From NCBI RefSeq assembly GCF_900111445.1, contig NZ_FOHE01000001.1, positions 295,319-359,318 on the forward strand: DNA of 64,000 nt, read 5' to 3'. Origin of the DNA: Oceanobacillus limi (GTDB lineage: Bacteria > Bacillota > Bacilli > Bacillales > Amphibacillaceae). Position 1 is the first letter of the stretch, and every line of letters starts with the position of its first letter. The notes beneath the pieces are model-generated. The model had not been told where the DNA came from, did not search any database, and saw only the letters and a list, made by a program, of their open reading frames with translations. The position numbers and the translations under genes are program-made. Below are positions 44,501 to 53,429 of the stretch, piece by piece.

Positions 44501-44531
44501 GCATACGTCATAGACGACGTATGCTTTTTTT
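44501..44531 (+). terminator. Attenuator terminator 2 of the bmr operon
   Basis: GCATACGTC (44501-44509) and GACGTATGC (44516-44524) form a perfect 9-bp stem with a run of seven T's. CGACGT (44515-44520) of its second arm is complementary to ACGTCG (44435-44440) in the loop region of terminator 1. Confidence 0.85.
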
Positions 44532-44579
44532 ATGGAGAAAAGAACAGTCAAAACTTAGGGGAACGAGAAGGTGATTTAT

Positions 44580-46331
44580 ATGTTTGAAGTATTTAAGAAA
44601 TTAGATTGGTTTTTCAAACATTATTGGAAAAGGTATACATTTGCAATTATTTCGTTGATTATTGCAAGTGCAATCGGTTTAATTCCTCCAAAAATTGTGG
44701 GGTATGCGATCGATCACATTCAGTTTGAAACATTAACAATGAAACTATTGGTATTAATCGTAGTAAGCTATCTTTGTTTAATTGTCGTGCATTATCTCAT
44801 TTCATTTCTGTGGGATTACACGTTATTTGGTGGAGCGGTTATTTTAGAAAAATGGATTCGTAGTCGATTAATGGACCATTTTTTGAAGATGACACCGACA
44901 TTTTTCGGTAAAAACAAAACCGGAGATTTAATGGCCAGAAGCACGAATGATTTAAAGGCAATCGCTCAAACAGCAGGTTTTGGAATTTTAACGTTAGTAG
45001 ATTCAACAACCTTTATGTTCATGCTAATTGCGATGATGGGATTTACAATTAGCTGGAAGCTTACTTTAGCAGCATTAATTCCATTACCGATTATGGCAAT
45101 AATTATGAATAAATATGGAGCTGCAATTCATGCGCGTTTTACGAAGGCGCAAGCTGCATTTGGAAATATGAATAATGAAGTATTGGAATCCATAAGAGGG
45201 GTTCGTGTGATTCGTGCGTTTGTGCAAGAGGAACAGGACCGCCAGCGTTTCCAAACGATGACAGAGGATGTATATGACAAAAATATAGCCGTAGCAAAAA
45301 TTGATGCGTTATTTGAACCAACGATGAAGGTGCTCGTCGGACTCTCCTATACCATTGGATTAGGATACGGAGCGCTGCTTGTTTTTGAAAATGTTATTAC
45401 GTTAGGCGATCTTGTCACATTTAATGTTTACTTGGGGATGTTAATTTGGCCGATGTTTGCTGTTGGCGAATTAATTAATGTATTGCAACGCGGAAACGCT
45501 TCTTTGGATCGAGTAAATGAAACAATGAATTACGTAGCCGATGTACAGGAGTCAGAAGCCCCTGTAACAGTAAACTCTCTAGATACCATTGATTTTGAAA
45601 ATTTAACATTTTCGTATCCTGGTACAGAAACAAGTCAACTAAAAGAACTTTCATTACACGTGAAAAAAGGGCAAACAATCGGAATTGTGGGGAAAACCGG
45701 AGCTGGTAAAACAACGCTATTTAAATTAATGTTACGGCAATACCCTGGTATTGATGGGAAAATCCAATATGGAAACAAGGCAATTGAAGCGCTTAGTCTC
45801 GATCAAATTCGTTCTTGGATTGGGTATGTCCCTCAAGATCAAATGATGTTTTCCAAAACGATTCGAGAAAATATTCAGTTTGGAAAAGCAGATGCCACAG
45901 ATCAAGAAATTTTTAAAGTGATGGAATTAGCGCATTTCCTTGATGATATGAAACAATTGCCAAACGGATTGGATACTCAAGTTGGAGAGAGCGGTGTTAC
46001 CCTGTCTGGTGGGCAAAAACAACGGGTAGCGTTAGCTCGGGCATTTATTAAAGATCCAGAAATTTTAATTTTAGATGATTCATTATCGGCAGTAGATGGG
46101 AAGACTGAGGCGAAGATAATTGAGCATTTAAGGAAAGAACGGAATAACAAAACGACCTTTATTGCTGCACATCGTATGTCAGCTGTTACACATGCAGATC
46201 ATATTATTGTTTTAGAAAATGGGCAAATTGTTGAGGAAGGGACCCATGAGACATTAATGAAAAATGGTGGATGGTATAAAGAACAATACGAACAACAGCA
46301 ATTGGGGAATGATGGGGAGGTGATCTCCTAA
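44580..46331 (+). CDS. bmrC: Heterodimeric ABC multidrug exporter subunit BmrC
   Basis: A 583-residue half-transporter: six membrane helices (about 15-310) then the ATPase. Walker A is GKTGAGKTTL, the signature is TLSGGQKQRVALARA and Walker B reads ILDDSLSAVD, with Asp500 where the catalytic glutamate should be. This degenerate site is the mark of BmrC (YheI) in the heterodimeric BmrCD. Together with the partner it exports Hoechst 33342, doxorubicin and other drugs in B. subtilis. ATG 44580 follows GAGAAGGTGA; a GTG at 44571 is less likely. Overlaps the next gene by one base. Confidence 0.9.
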   Translation: MFEVFKKLDWFFKHYWKRYTFAIISLIIASAIGLIPPKIVGYAIDHIQFETLTMKLLVLIVVSYLCLIVVHYLISFLWDYTLFGGAVILEKWIRSRLMDHFLKMTPTFFGKNKTGDLMARSTNDLKAIAQTAGFGILTLVDSTTFMFMLIAMMGFTISWKLTLAALIPLPIMAIIMNKYGAAIHARFTKAQAAFGNMNNEVLESIRGVRVIRAFVQEEQDRQRFQTMTEDVYDKNIAVAKIDALFEPTMKVLVGLSYTIGLGYGALLVFENVITLGDLVTFNVYLGMLIWPMFAVGELINVLQRGNASLDRVNETMNYVADVQESEAPVTVNSLDTIDFENLTFSYPGTETSQLKELSLHVKKGQTIGIVGKTGAGKTTLFKLMLRQYPGIDGKIQYGNKAIEALSLDQIRSWIGYVPQDQMMFSKTIRENIQFGKADATDQEIFKVMELAHFLDDMKQLPNGLDTQVGESGVTLSGGQKQRVALARAFIKDPEILILDDSLSAVDGKTEAKIIEHLRKERNNKTTFIAAHRMSAVTHADHIIVLENGQIVEEGTHETLMKNGGWYKEQYEQQQLGNDGEVIS

Positions 46332-48364
46332 TGAAGAGGAGGTCAACAGAACGTAGATTACTTGACTATGCATGGCAATTTAAGCGGGGAATTTTGTTTG
46401 GAATTGTTTGTTTAGTCATTGCTACTGCACTTGAACTAGCAGGGCCACTAATAGCCAAGACAGTTATTGATGACCATATTCTTGGTATTGAAGGTACCTG
46501 GCACGAAGTGAATACTAATGATGATAAGAATACAGTGGAGTACAACAACCATTTTTATAAACGGGAAGATCGATTATTAGATACGGAAGAATCTTTAAGT
46601 GTCCATTCGATCTTACAAATCGGAACAGATTACTACTTTTTACCAGAAGAGGCTCCTTTGACGGGGAAACGAACGGTTGAGGATGGTGTGATAACAATTG
46701 ATTCTCCAGAACGAGAATTAACATACAACGCTGATAAAATTTCGTTATCAGATATATATCAATTCTTCAAACCGGAACAACAACCAATTTTGATGTTGTT
46801 AGGGCTATACATGGTCCTATTATTAATTGCAGGTGTTTTTCAATTTTATCAGACCTTTATATTACAAAAAGCTTCAAATCAAATCGTGAAAAAAATGCGT
46901 AATGATATTTTTGCTCATACACAACGAATTCCGATCAACTACTATGTTGATCAGCCTGCAGGGAAAATCGTTGCTCGAGTCACAAATGACACCGAAGCTA
47001 TTCGTGATTTATATGAACGAGTACTCTCTATAATTGTTACAAGTGTTATTTATATGGCCGGTATTTTCGTAGTTTTATTTATTTTAGATGCAAAACTGGC
47101 AGCGTGGTGTTTATTACTGATTCCATTAATCATCGTTTGGATGAGGTTTTATAAATACTTTGGTACAAAATATAATAAAGTAATTCGTTCTACGATTAGT
47201 GAAATTAATGGAAACATAAATGAAGCAATTCAGGGGATGCCGATCATTCAGGCATTTCGACGAGAGAAAAAAACCAAAGAAGAATTTAATGAGCTAAATG
47301 AAAAACATTTTACATTCCAACGAAAATTAGTAAAATTAAGTGCTTTAACCTCTTACAATTTAGTAGGGGTTTTTCGGAACTTAGCCTTTGTAGCATTTAT
47401 ATGGTATTTTGGATCTTTTTCACTAGAGCCTAGTAGTATTATTTCGATTGGAATGCTCTACGCGTTTGTTGATTGCTTAACAAGACTTTTTGAGCCGGTT
47501 AATGACATTATTAATCAGCTTCCATTATTAGAACAAGCAAGGGTAGCAGGCGGAAGAGTATTTGAACTGATGGACTTAGACGGCGAGGATGTTGAGAACA
47601 AACCAGTGAATCGGTATCGAGGTTCCATAAAGTTTGACAATGTCTCCTTTGCATACAATAAGGATGAATATGTATTAAAGAATATCTCCTTAGAAGTAGC
47701 TGCAGGGAAGACAGCTGCATTTGTAGGTCATACAGGTTCAGGTAAAAGTTCGATCATGAATTTATTATTCCGGTTTTACGATCACCAAAAAGGAACGATA
47801 ACGATTGATGGAATGGATACAAAGGAATGGTCGAGACAGCAAGTAAGAAGTCATATGGGGATTGTACTACAAGATCCATTTCTATTTTCTGGGACGATTG
47901 TTTCCAATGTAACAATGAATGATCCCGCTATTACAAGAGAAAGAGCCATTGAAGCGTTGAAAACAGTTGGTGCGGATCGCTTTATTGAAAAACTACCGAA
48001 AAAATATGATGAGAAGGTTACAGAAGGTGGTACTACTTATTCCTTAGGGGAAAGACAATTAATATCCTTTGCACGAGCCTTAGCGTTTGACCCAGCTATT
48101 TTAATATTAGATGAAGCAACGGCAAACATTGATACAGAAACAGAAACAATTATTCAGCAGGCTTTAGAGGTGCTGAAAAAAGGAAGAACAACGTTAGTTA
48201 TTGCACATCGTTTGTCAACGATTCAACAAGCAGACACGATTTTTGTATTGGATCGTGGTAAAATAATAGAACAAGGAAATCATGATCGTCTAATTGGTGA
48301 AAAAGGAACCTATTATCAGATGTATCAAATGCAGCAAGGCGCAACGCAACAGCATGCCGTTTAA
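46331..48364 (+). CDS. bmrD: Heterodimeric ABC multidrug exporter subunit BmrD
   Basis: A 677-residue half-transporter. An insertion of about 105 residues between helices 1 and 2 (residues 45-150) is the extracellular domain known for BmrD (YheH). The ATPase has Walker A GHTGSGKSS, a divergent signature SLGERQLISFARAL and a complete Walker B ILDEATANID with catalytic Glu595. The signature of one subunit and the Walker sites of the other make one competent and one degenerate site, as in other heterodimeric exporters. Start ATG 46331 overlaps the bmrC stop. Confidence 0.92.
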   Translation: MKRRSTERRLLDYAWQFKRGILFGIVCLVIATALELAGPLIAKTVIDDHILGIEGTWHEVNTNDDKNTVEYNNHFYKREDRLLDTEESLSVHSILQIGTDYYFLPEEAPLTGKRTVEDGVITIDSPERELTYNADKISLSDIYQFFKPEQQPILMLLGLYMVLLLIAGVFQFYQTFILQKASNQIVKKMRNDIFAHTQRIPINYYVDQPAGKIVARVTNDTEAIRDLYERVLSIIVTSVIYMAGIFVVLFILDAKLAAWCLLLIPLIIVWMRFYKYFGTKYNKVIRSTISEINGNINEAIQGMPIIQAFRREKKTKEEFNELNEKHFTFQRKLVKLSALTSYNLVGVFRNLAFVAFIWYFGSFSLEPSSIISIGMLYAFVDCLTRLFEPVNDIINQLPLLEQARVAGGRVFELMDLDGEDVENKPVNRYRGSIKFDNVSFAYNKDEYVLKNISLEVAAGKTAAFVGHTGSGKSSIMNLLFRFYDHQKGTITIDGMDTKEWSRQQVRSHMGIVLQDPFLFSGTIVSNVTMNDPAITRERAIEALKTVGADRFIEKLPKKYDEKVTEGGTTYSLGERQLISFARALAFDPAILILDEATANIDTETETIIQQALEVLKKGRTTLVIAHRLSTIQQADTIFVLDRGKIIEQGNHDRLIGEKGTYYQMYQMQQGATQQHAV

Positions 48365-48388
48365 TGTTCTACAATTGTGGGGTGGCTT

Positions 48389-49213
48389 ATGGATAAAGAG
48401 GATCTCAACAACGATGTCATTGATGAGGATTTATATGAAGAGATTGATGATGAAGAACTTTACGAACTAGTAGAAGAAGAGCGACAAAAGGCTCTCGAGC
48501 GAGCTGCTATGGAAAAAATAAGTGGCAAACCAAAGCGTCCCTTCCCGAAGTGGACGTTTTGGTTGATCGCCATTGCTATGTTTATTAATGTCATTGCAGT
48601 ATTACCACAAACGTTCTCGATTCCAGCTATTGATTTTTTGATTACTTCCGCAAAACTCTCAACACAGGAAGATATTCAAGAATATAAAAAAGCCGTTGTA
48701 GTCGTTGAAACTGGTGAAAGTAAAGGGACTGGTTTTTCTATTTCAAGTGATGGCGTTATTATTACCAATGATCATGTCGTAGATGAGCATGAAACATTAA
48801 CAATCGCATTTCCAGACGAAGGACTTTTCTCTGCAGAGGTTATGGAGTCTTATCCAGAAGTAGACCTAGCCGTGCTAAAAGTAGACGGGGGAGAAGGGTT
48901 ACCTTATTTGGATTTAGCAGCCGAAGCAAAATTTAAAACGGATGAAGAAATTTCTTTTATAGGTAATCCACTTGCATTTAATGGAATTGCGAATGAAGGC
49001 ACCATTATTGATTACACGCAATTAAGTGATTGGGATGAACCGGTACTCATGCTACATGCCCCAGTTTATCGTGGCAATAGTGGCAGTCCTGTCATTAATG
49101 AAGATGGAAATGTGATTGGCGTTGTATTTGCCACTCTGAAGGACGACACACATGGAAAAGTGGGTTTATTTGTACCTATCGATTATTTTCATAATAGATA
49201 CCCATCGTCATAA
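48389..49213 (+). CDS. Membrane-anchored trypsin-like serine protease (S1C-like, no PDZ)
   Basis: A 274-residue protein. The first 55 residues are cytoplasmic and acidic (DLYEEIDDEELYELVEEE), then one helix (about 57-76), then a DegP-type protease domain: His in ITNDHVV, Asp in VDLAVLK and Ser in GNSGSPV. A PDZ domain is absent, so it is shorter than HtrA. It probably cleaves or holds proteins outside the membrane. ATG 48389 follows GTGGGGTGG. It follows bmrD by 24 bases and may be read through from it. Confidence 0.85.
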   Translation: MDKEDLNNDVIDEDLYEEIDDEELYELVEEERQKALERAAMEKISGKPKRPFPKWTFWLIAIAMFINVIAVLPQTFSIPAIDFLITSAKLSTQEDIQEYKKAVVVVETGESKGTGFSISSDGVIITNDHVVDEHETLTIAFPDEGLFSAEVMESYPEVDLAVLKVDGGEGLPYLDLAAEAKFKTDEEISFIGNPLAFNGIANEGTIIDYTQLSDWDEPVLMLHAPVYRGNSGSPVINEDGNVIGVVFATLKDDTHGKVGLFVPIDYFHNRYPSS

Positions 49214-49218
49214 ACATG

Positions 49219-49247
49219 AAGAAGAGTGAAAGGACTCTTCTTTTTTG
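49219..49247 (+). terminator. Terminator after the protease gene
   Basis: GAAGAGT and ACTCTTC with a six-base loop and a run of six T's. Confidence 0.85.
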
Positions 49248-49386
49248 CTTTATAATAATGCTACCTCACTTTTGTATTCTTTTTTTAAACAAAATGTAAT
49301 TTTCTTGTGATGGCTCGTAGACAAGCCATGCGTTATATTTTATATATCGTGGAAAATTATGTTCTTAAATAATTATTAGAGCGACA

Positions 49387-49412
49387 CCCATAAGATGATA
49401 GTGGGTAGCGAA
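49387..49412 (+). promoter_or_regulatory. Possible SigI-type promoter of sigI-rsgI
   Basis: ACACCCAT followed after about 19 bases by CGAA. SigI promoters are known to have a C-rich -35 and CGAA-like -10, and sigI is autoregulated in B. subtilis. The spacer is a little long, so the match is weak. Confidence 0.3.
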
Positions 49413-49441
49413 TTTTATAAAAGTCAGGGGTGTTTAGGTTC

Positions 49442-50176
49442 ATGGTAGTAATGAGTGGTGCATTAAGGGACATCCCATTAGAAGAGATGGTTGCAAAAGC
49501 TCAAAAAGGAGACGAGTCCATCCAAAATTATCTTTTACAGACCTATAAGCCGTTTATCGCCAAATGTGTTTCGGAAGTTTGCAAAAGATATATTGATCCA
49601 AAGCGGGACGATGAATTTAGTATTGGTTTATCCGCATTTAACGAATCCATTAAAACGTATTCTGCTGACAGAGGGTCCTCTTTTTTAACCTTTGCCACAC
49701 TAGTTATTAAACGTAAAGTGATAGACTATATACGGTATATGAAAAAAGGGCCTACTGCTGTATCCTTAGACGAATCTTATGATGAAGAGCAGATGGAGAA
49801 TCCAATGGAACTTTCTATTGTGAAGGATAGATACGATAGAGAAGAAGATTCTTGGTATCGGAAGCAAGAAATTTTAGATTTTAGTCAAAAACTCGGCCAA
49901 TATAAATTATCTCTAGAAGAATTGACGAAGGTATCTCCTAAGCATCGAGACTCAAGGGATACTGCTGTTCGAATTGCGAGAATCTTACAAACGGATATGG
50001 AACTTCGGGAATTTGTTATAGAGAAGAAAAAACTTCCAATGAAGGAACTCTCCAAAAAAGTAGATGTAAGTAAAAAAACGCTAGAGCGAAACCGCAAATT
50101 TATTTTAGCAATGTTTATTGTGCTAACGGAGGATTATGTCTATCTACAAGATTACCTGAAGGGGGTGGGATGTTGA
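49442..50176 (+). CDS. sigI: RNA polymerase sigma factor SigI
   Basis: A 244-residue sigma factor of the SigI group. The conserved N-terminal region has DEFSIGLSAFNESIKTYS and SFLTFATLVIKRKVIDYIR (sigma region 2), and the C-terminal domain KELSKKVDVSKKTLERNRKFILAMFIVL binds the -35 element. SigI responds to heat and envelope stress in bacilli and to polysaccharides in clostridia. ATG 49442 lies about eleven bases after GGGGTG; GTG 49430 and ATG 49451 are alternatives. It overlaps rsgI, encoded next, which inhibits it. Confidence 0.92.
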   Translation: MVVMSGALRDIPLEEMVAKAQKGDESIQNYLLQTYKPFIAKCVSEVCKRYIDPKRDDEFSIGLSAFNESIKTYSADRGSSFLTFATLVIKRKVIDYIRYMKKGPTAVSLDESYDEEQMENPMELSIVKDRYDREEDSWYRKQEILDFSQKLGQYKLSLEELTKVSPKHRDSRDTAVRIARILQTDMELREFVIEKKKLPMKELSKKVDVSKKTLERNRKFILAMFIVLTEDYVYLQDYLKGVGC

Positions 50177-51336
50177 ATAAAGGAATTGTAATGGAGCAGC
50201 ATCGAAAATATATCATTGTAATGACGGAGGATGGTCTATTTTCAAAAGCGCATCCCATTAGAAACTGTAAGGTAGGCGAAGAAGTGGAGTACGAACCTTA
50301 CAAGGAAACAAATCGTTTGCTCCATCCACTAGCAATGAAAAACCAGCCATTGTCAATCCGAATGGTTGCTATTGCCTGTATATTCGCATTGTTAATCGTT
50401 CCAACCTTTTTGGTAATGAACCAAGATCATACGTATGCTTATGTCGATATTGATATTAATCCAAGTATGGAATTAGAAATTGATAGGGAATATCGTGTCG
50501 TAGCAATTAATCCTTTAAATGAAGATGCTTCCACTCTAATGGAAGAATTGGATATTAAGGGGAAAAAGGTTGAAAGAGCCATTGAGATTGTTATCCAGCA
50601 AGCAGAACTAAGAGGACTTTATAATATAAATAAAAATGTATTAGTTGGAATTAATAATGTCGAGGGAAATGAAACATCTCTGCTCCATATGATTGATGAT
50701 CATTTTTCACAAGATAGTGACATCGATTGGAAAATTGTTACAATGCAAATTCCATCGGAGATTCGGAATACTGCTAAAGAATCAGACCAATCCATGAATC
50801 AAGCATTAGCAGAGTCAATAGAAGAAGATAGGCTCCTAGATGAAATGGCTGATTCGGTATCAAATGATGAGCAAGAAATTATCAACTCTTTCTATCAGGA
50901 ACAAAATGGTTCGGAGGAAGAGATGGAGGAAGTCAGCATCGATGAAGTATCTTCGGATAGTGAAGCGGATGAATCCAAAGTCTCTGAAAAGGATATGGAA
51001 GACAAGGATTCGAGCGATATGGAGCAGGATAAGGTGGATAATGAACTCCACCCAAGTAAGTTAAAAGGGAAAAATGGGGAGTTGAATTCCCAGAAAAAGA
51101 ATAAGCTAAAGAAGGAAAAAGAGACCCCCGGGAATAAATTAGGGAAGAATAAAGGGAACCATAAACATAAATTTAAGGGGAAAAATAAACAAAAGTATAA
51201 ACACGAAAATAATTCAAAGAAGAAAATGGAACAAGAGAAACAAAAAGGGCAAAATAAAAGTAGAGGTAACCATAAACATCATTCAAAGAAAAAAGATGGA
51301 AAAAGAAACAACAACTCGGAAAAGAAGAATAAATGA
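50170..51336 (+). CDS. rsgI: Anti-sigma-I factor RsgI
   Basis: A 388-residue transmembrane anti-sigma factor. The N-terminal RsgI domain (residues 1-55, KYIIVMTEDGLFSKA) binds SigI, a helix crosses the membrane (about 62-80), and the periplasmic PRC-like region begins with YAYVDIDINPSMELEID, the conserved cleavage area. The C-terminal third is low-complexity: an acidic block (DSEADESKVSEKDMEDKDSS) then a very basic Lys/Asn/His tail. Such tails may bind wall polymers. The start is ATG 50170 or TTG 50173, inside the end of sigI, so expression is coupled. Confidence 0.92.
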   Translation: MLNKGIVMEQHRKYIIVMTEDGLFSKAHPIRNCKVGEEVEYEPYKETNRLLHPLAMKNQPLSIRMVAIACIFALLIVPTFLVMNQDHTYAYVDIDINPSMELEIDREYRVVAINPLNEDASTLMEELDIKGKKVERAIEIVIQQAELRGLYNINKNVLVGINNVEGNETSLLHMIDDHFSQDSDIDWKIVTMQIPSEIRNTAKESDQSMNQALAESIEEDRLLDEMADSVSNDEQEIINSFYQEQNGSEEEMEEVSIDEVSSDSEADESKVSEKDMEDKDSSDMEQDKVDNELHPSKLKGKNGELNSQKKNKLKKEKETPGNKLGKNKGNHKHKFKGKNKQKYKHENNSKKKMEQEKQKGQNKSRGNHKHHSKKKDGKRNNNSEKKNK

Positions 51337-51375
51337 AGAGGAATGCATTTGGATTGAATGCATTCCTCTTTTTTT
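51337..51375 (+). terminator. Terminator after sigI-rsgI
   Basis: AGAGGAATGCATT and AATGCATTCCTCT form a perfect 13-bp stem followed by seven T's; the stop codon region of rsgI abuts it. Confidence 0.9.
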
Positions 51376-51389
51376 AGGAAGTAGTTATC

Positions 51390-51626
51390 CTATACTTCCA
51401 TTATTGCTGTTGGTGTGTGTTTCATCGCATGGTCTATATAATATAGAAGGTTATCGTGTGATGATAATATTTTCTGTTCGTCTATTGAATAGTGGTAAGC
51501 GTGTAAAAACTGCTGTATTTTTTTGGATAATAAATCATCATTTGTGCGCACCATTAAAACGAGTAAGTCATCCCATTGACCCCATAACGTATAATATAAC
51601 GCTTTGTCATAATCTGGTATATCCAT
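51390..51626 (-). CDS. YhdB-like small protein
   Basis: A 78-residue soluble protein with DYDKALYYTLWGQWDDLL and LMVRTNDDLLSKKIQQFLHA. It resembles the YhdB family of bacilli, proteins of about 80 residues with no known function. ATG 51626 follows AAGGAGGGG. It faces the sigI-rsgI terminator, so the two units converge there. Confidence 0.65.
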   Translation of the reverse strand: MDIPDYDKALYYTLWGQWDDLLVLMVRTNDDLLSKKIQQFLHAYHYSIDEQKILSSHDNLLYYIDHAMKHTPTAIMEV

Positions 51627-51735
51627 AAATTCCCCTCCTTAAATTCAAGGGTAATTATAGCTTCCCCGTAATATATATATATTTACTTAAACAAAAATGG
51701 TGTAGTTACCAATATAAGGTTTACATTTTGTAAAA

Positions 51736-51764
51736 GAATAAATGAGTATACGTGAAACATACTA
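51736..51764 (+). promoter_or_regulatory. Sigma-G promoter of the YhcN/YlaJ gene
   Basis: GAATA (51736-51740), 17 bases, CATACTA (51758-51764). Both match the sigma-G consensus (GHATR, CATnnTA) in full. It indicates transcription in the forespore late in sporulation. Confidence 0.8.
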
Positions 51765-51798
51765 AAATTACATCATGTAAAGGAGGTAGAATGCTACG

Positions 51799-52473
51799 AT
51801 GAAGTGGAAACTTATAACGATTGTAAGTGCGTTATTTTTCGTCCTAGCAGCATGTCAAGCAGATGATGAAGCAGGGCAACGATTAGATGACAACAATAAC
51901 AATATCGAGCAAACTCGTTTTGGTAATAAAGATTTAGCTGATGATAGAAATTACACAATGGATCGTGATATCGAAGAACGTAATAACAACAATATTACAA
52001 ATACACGAAACCAGGATAATGATGTAAACTATAACGATGGTAAAGATAATAATGCAGATGAAATGGACAATCAGGCTCATAATTTAGACCGAAATGATCG
52101 TTATGATGTGGCGGATGAAGCTGCGGATCAAATAACGGATCAAATTGATGAGATTGATAATGCCTATGTACTAACAACAGATAATAATGCGTACGTTGCT
52201 GCTGCTTTGGATAATGAAAATGCACAAACGAATAACCGCGTAAATAATAATAATAATCGTGGTGATGAACTAACGAATGAAGTGAAAAATGAAATTCGTG
52301 ATATCGTTCAATCGGTAGACAATGATATTGACAATGTTTATGTGTCAACAAATCCCGATTTTGTTGATCTAACGAATAATTATGTCCGTGACATGAACAA
52401 TGGGGAACCAATTGAAGGGTTCTTTGACCAAATGGGAAATATGATTGAACGCTTATTCCCTCAAAATCGATAA
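51799..52473 (+). CDS. YhcN/YlaJ family sporulation lipoprotein
   Basis: A 224-residue lipoprotein. The signal peptide ends in LAAC (Cys19). Residues 30-100 are rich in Asn and Asp (NNNNIEQ, ERNNNNITNTRNQDNDVN), and the C-terminal 110 residues carry the family domain: VLTTDNNAYVAAAL and IDNVYVSTNPDFVDLTNNYV. YhcN and YlaJ are inner-membrane spore proteins that affect germination and outgrowth. ATG 51799 follows AAAGGAGGTAG. The sigma-G promoter upstream agrees with this role. Confidence 0.88.
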   Translation: MKWKLITIVSALFFVLAACQADDEAGQRLDDNNNNIEQTRFGNKDLADDRNYTMDRDIEERNNNNITNTRNQDNDVNYNDGKDNNADEMDNQAHNLDRNDRYDVADEAADQITDQIDEIDNAYVLTTDNNAYVAAALDNENAQTNNRVNNNNNRGDELTNEVKNEIRDIVQSVDNDIDNVYVSTNPDFVDLTNNYVRDMNNGEPIEGFFDQMGNMIERLFPQNR

Positions 52474-52480
52474 TGGCTGT

Positions 52481-52521
52481 AAAAACGAGTGCTCCATTTT
52501 ATAGGGTGCACTCGTTTTTTA
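52481..52521 (+). terminator. Terminator after the YhcN/YlaJ gene
   Basis: AAAAACGAGTGC and GCACTCGTTTTT form a 12-bp stem followed by more T's. Confidence 0.85.
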
Positions 52522-52547
52522 GTTCTTGATCGTGGAGGAATGAAGAC

Positions 52548-52742
52548 GTGAATATAGCGAGAATGAGGGAGGGAGAAATGTCTCTCATCAAGGGAATGAG
52601 ACCAAAGACACAATATGAGAAATACTTCCTTTATAAGGCAATTATTTACCATTTCCCAAATGACAGTTTAATATACCCATTTTTGCTAAAAACTTTAACA
52701 TATGATATAGTCAAACATATAATTCGTATTAAACAGAGTTGA
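52548..52742 (+). CDS. Short open frame of unknown status
   Basis: A 64-residue frame from GTG 52548, with GTGGAGGAA about nine bases upstream. The product has a basic N-terminal half and the hydrophobic stretch YKAIIYHFPN. It overlaps the yrrT promoter and I recognise no family. It may be real but could be chance. Confidence 0.25.
   Translation: MNIARMREGEMSLIKGMRPKTQYEKYFLYKAIIYHFPNDSLIYPFLLKTLTYDIVKHIIRIKQS
52695..52723 (+). promoter_or_regulatory. Sigma-A promoter of the yrrT-luxS-mccAB operon
   Basis: TTAACA (52695-52700), 17 bases, TATAAT (52718-52723). Start near 52730, so the leader is short and leaves no room for an S-box riboswitch. The adjacent A/T-rich sequence may hold a CymR site, but none can be fixed by eye. 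Confidence 0.7.
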
Positions 52743-52772
52743 AAACTATGAATTATATTGGAGATGAGTTTA

Positions 52773-53411
52773 ATGGGGCGTGAATTTTTAGATATATTTG
52801 AAGAATGGGCAGAGGAATATGATCGAAGTGTGACTGGTCATGATCCACAATATGAAGCTGTTTTTGCGAATTATGATGCGATATTAAACGAAGTTACAAA
52901 CGAATCATTTGGAAACGTATTGGAATTTGGAGTTGGTACGGGAAATTTATCTCAGAAATTGCTTGATGCAGGCTTAGGAGTAGTAGGAGTTGAACCATCA
53001 CCAGCGATGCGTGATATCGTAATGGAGAAAATCCCAGATTTAAACATCATGGATGGGGATTTTATTTCATTTCCAAAACCACCAATGAAAATTGATACAA
53101 TCGTAAGTACGTATGCTTTTCATCATTTAACGGACGAGGAAAAGGAAGTAGCTGTTAAGCAATTTTCAAATATGCTACCGACGAATGGAAAAGTAGTATT
53201 CGCAGATACAATATTTGCATCCAACCAAGTTAGGAAAGATATCATTGCAAATGCACATGCTAAGGGATATGTTGACTTAGTGGAGGATTTGAACCGCGAA
53301 TATTATACAACAATAGATGTGTTAAAAGATATGTTTGAACGACATCATTTCATGGTATCATGGAAGCAAATGAATGATTTCGTTTGGATTTTGATAGCAA
53401 ATAAGAAATAA
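52773..53411 (+). CDS. yrrT: SAM-dependent methyltransferase YrrT
   Basis: A 212-residue class I methyltransferase: the glycine motif VLEFGVGTGNLSQKLL (motif I), VGVEPSPAM (motif II) and TYAFHHLTDEEK. It closely recalls YrrT of B. subtilis, whose gene heads the yrrT-mtnN-mccA-mccB-yrhC operon for conversion of S-adenosylhomocysteine and methionine to cysteine. Its substrate is not known. The ATG 52773 follows TTGGAGA with eight-base spacing; TTG 52758 and ATG 52764 lie in the same frame. It is 18 bases ahead of luxS. Confidence 0.9.
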   Translation: MGREFLDIFEEWAEEYDRSVTGHDPQYEAVFANYDAILNEVTNESFGNVLEFGVGTGNLSQKLLDAGLGVVGVEPSPAMRDIVMEKIPDLNIMDGDFISFPKPPMKIDTIVSTYAFHHLTDEEKEVAVKQFSNMLPTNGKVVFADTIFASNQVRKDIIANAHAKGYVDLVEDLNREYYTTIDVLKDMFERHHFMVSWKQMNDFVWILIANKK

Positions 53412-53429
53412 GGTAGAGGAGAGGTTTTA

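Noticed and set aside
51995..52411. 139-codon His/Tyr-rich frame opposite the YhcN/YlaJ gene
   Set aside because: The composition is the mirror of the Asn/Asp codons of the lipoprotein; no ribosome binding site.
52724..52772. S-box or T-box leader of the sulfur operon
   Set aside because: The predicted transcript start leaves under 50 bases before yrrT, too short for either element.
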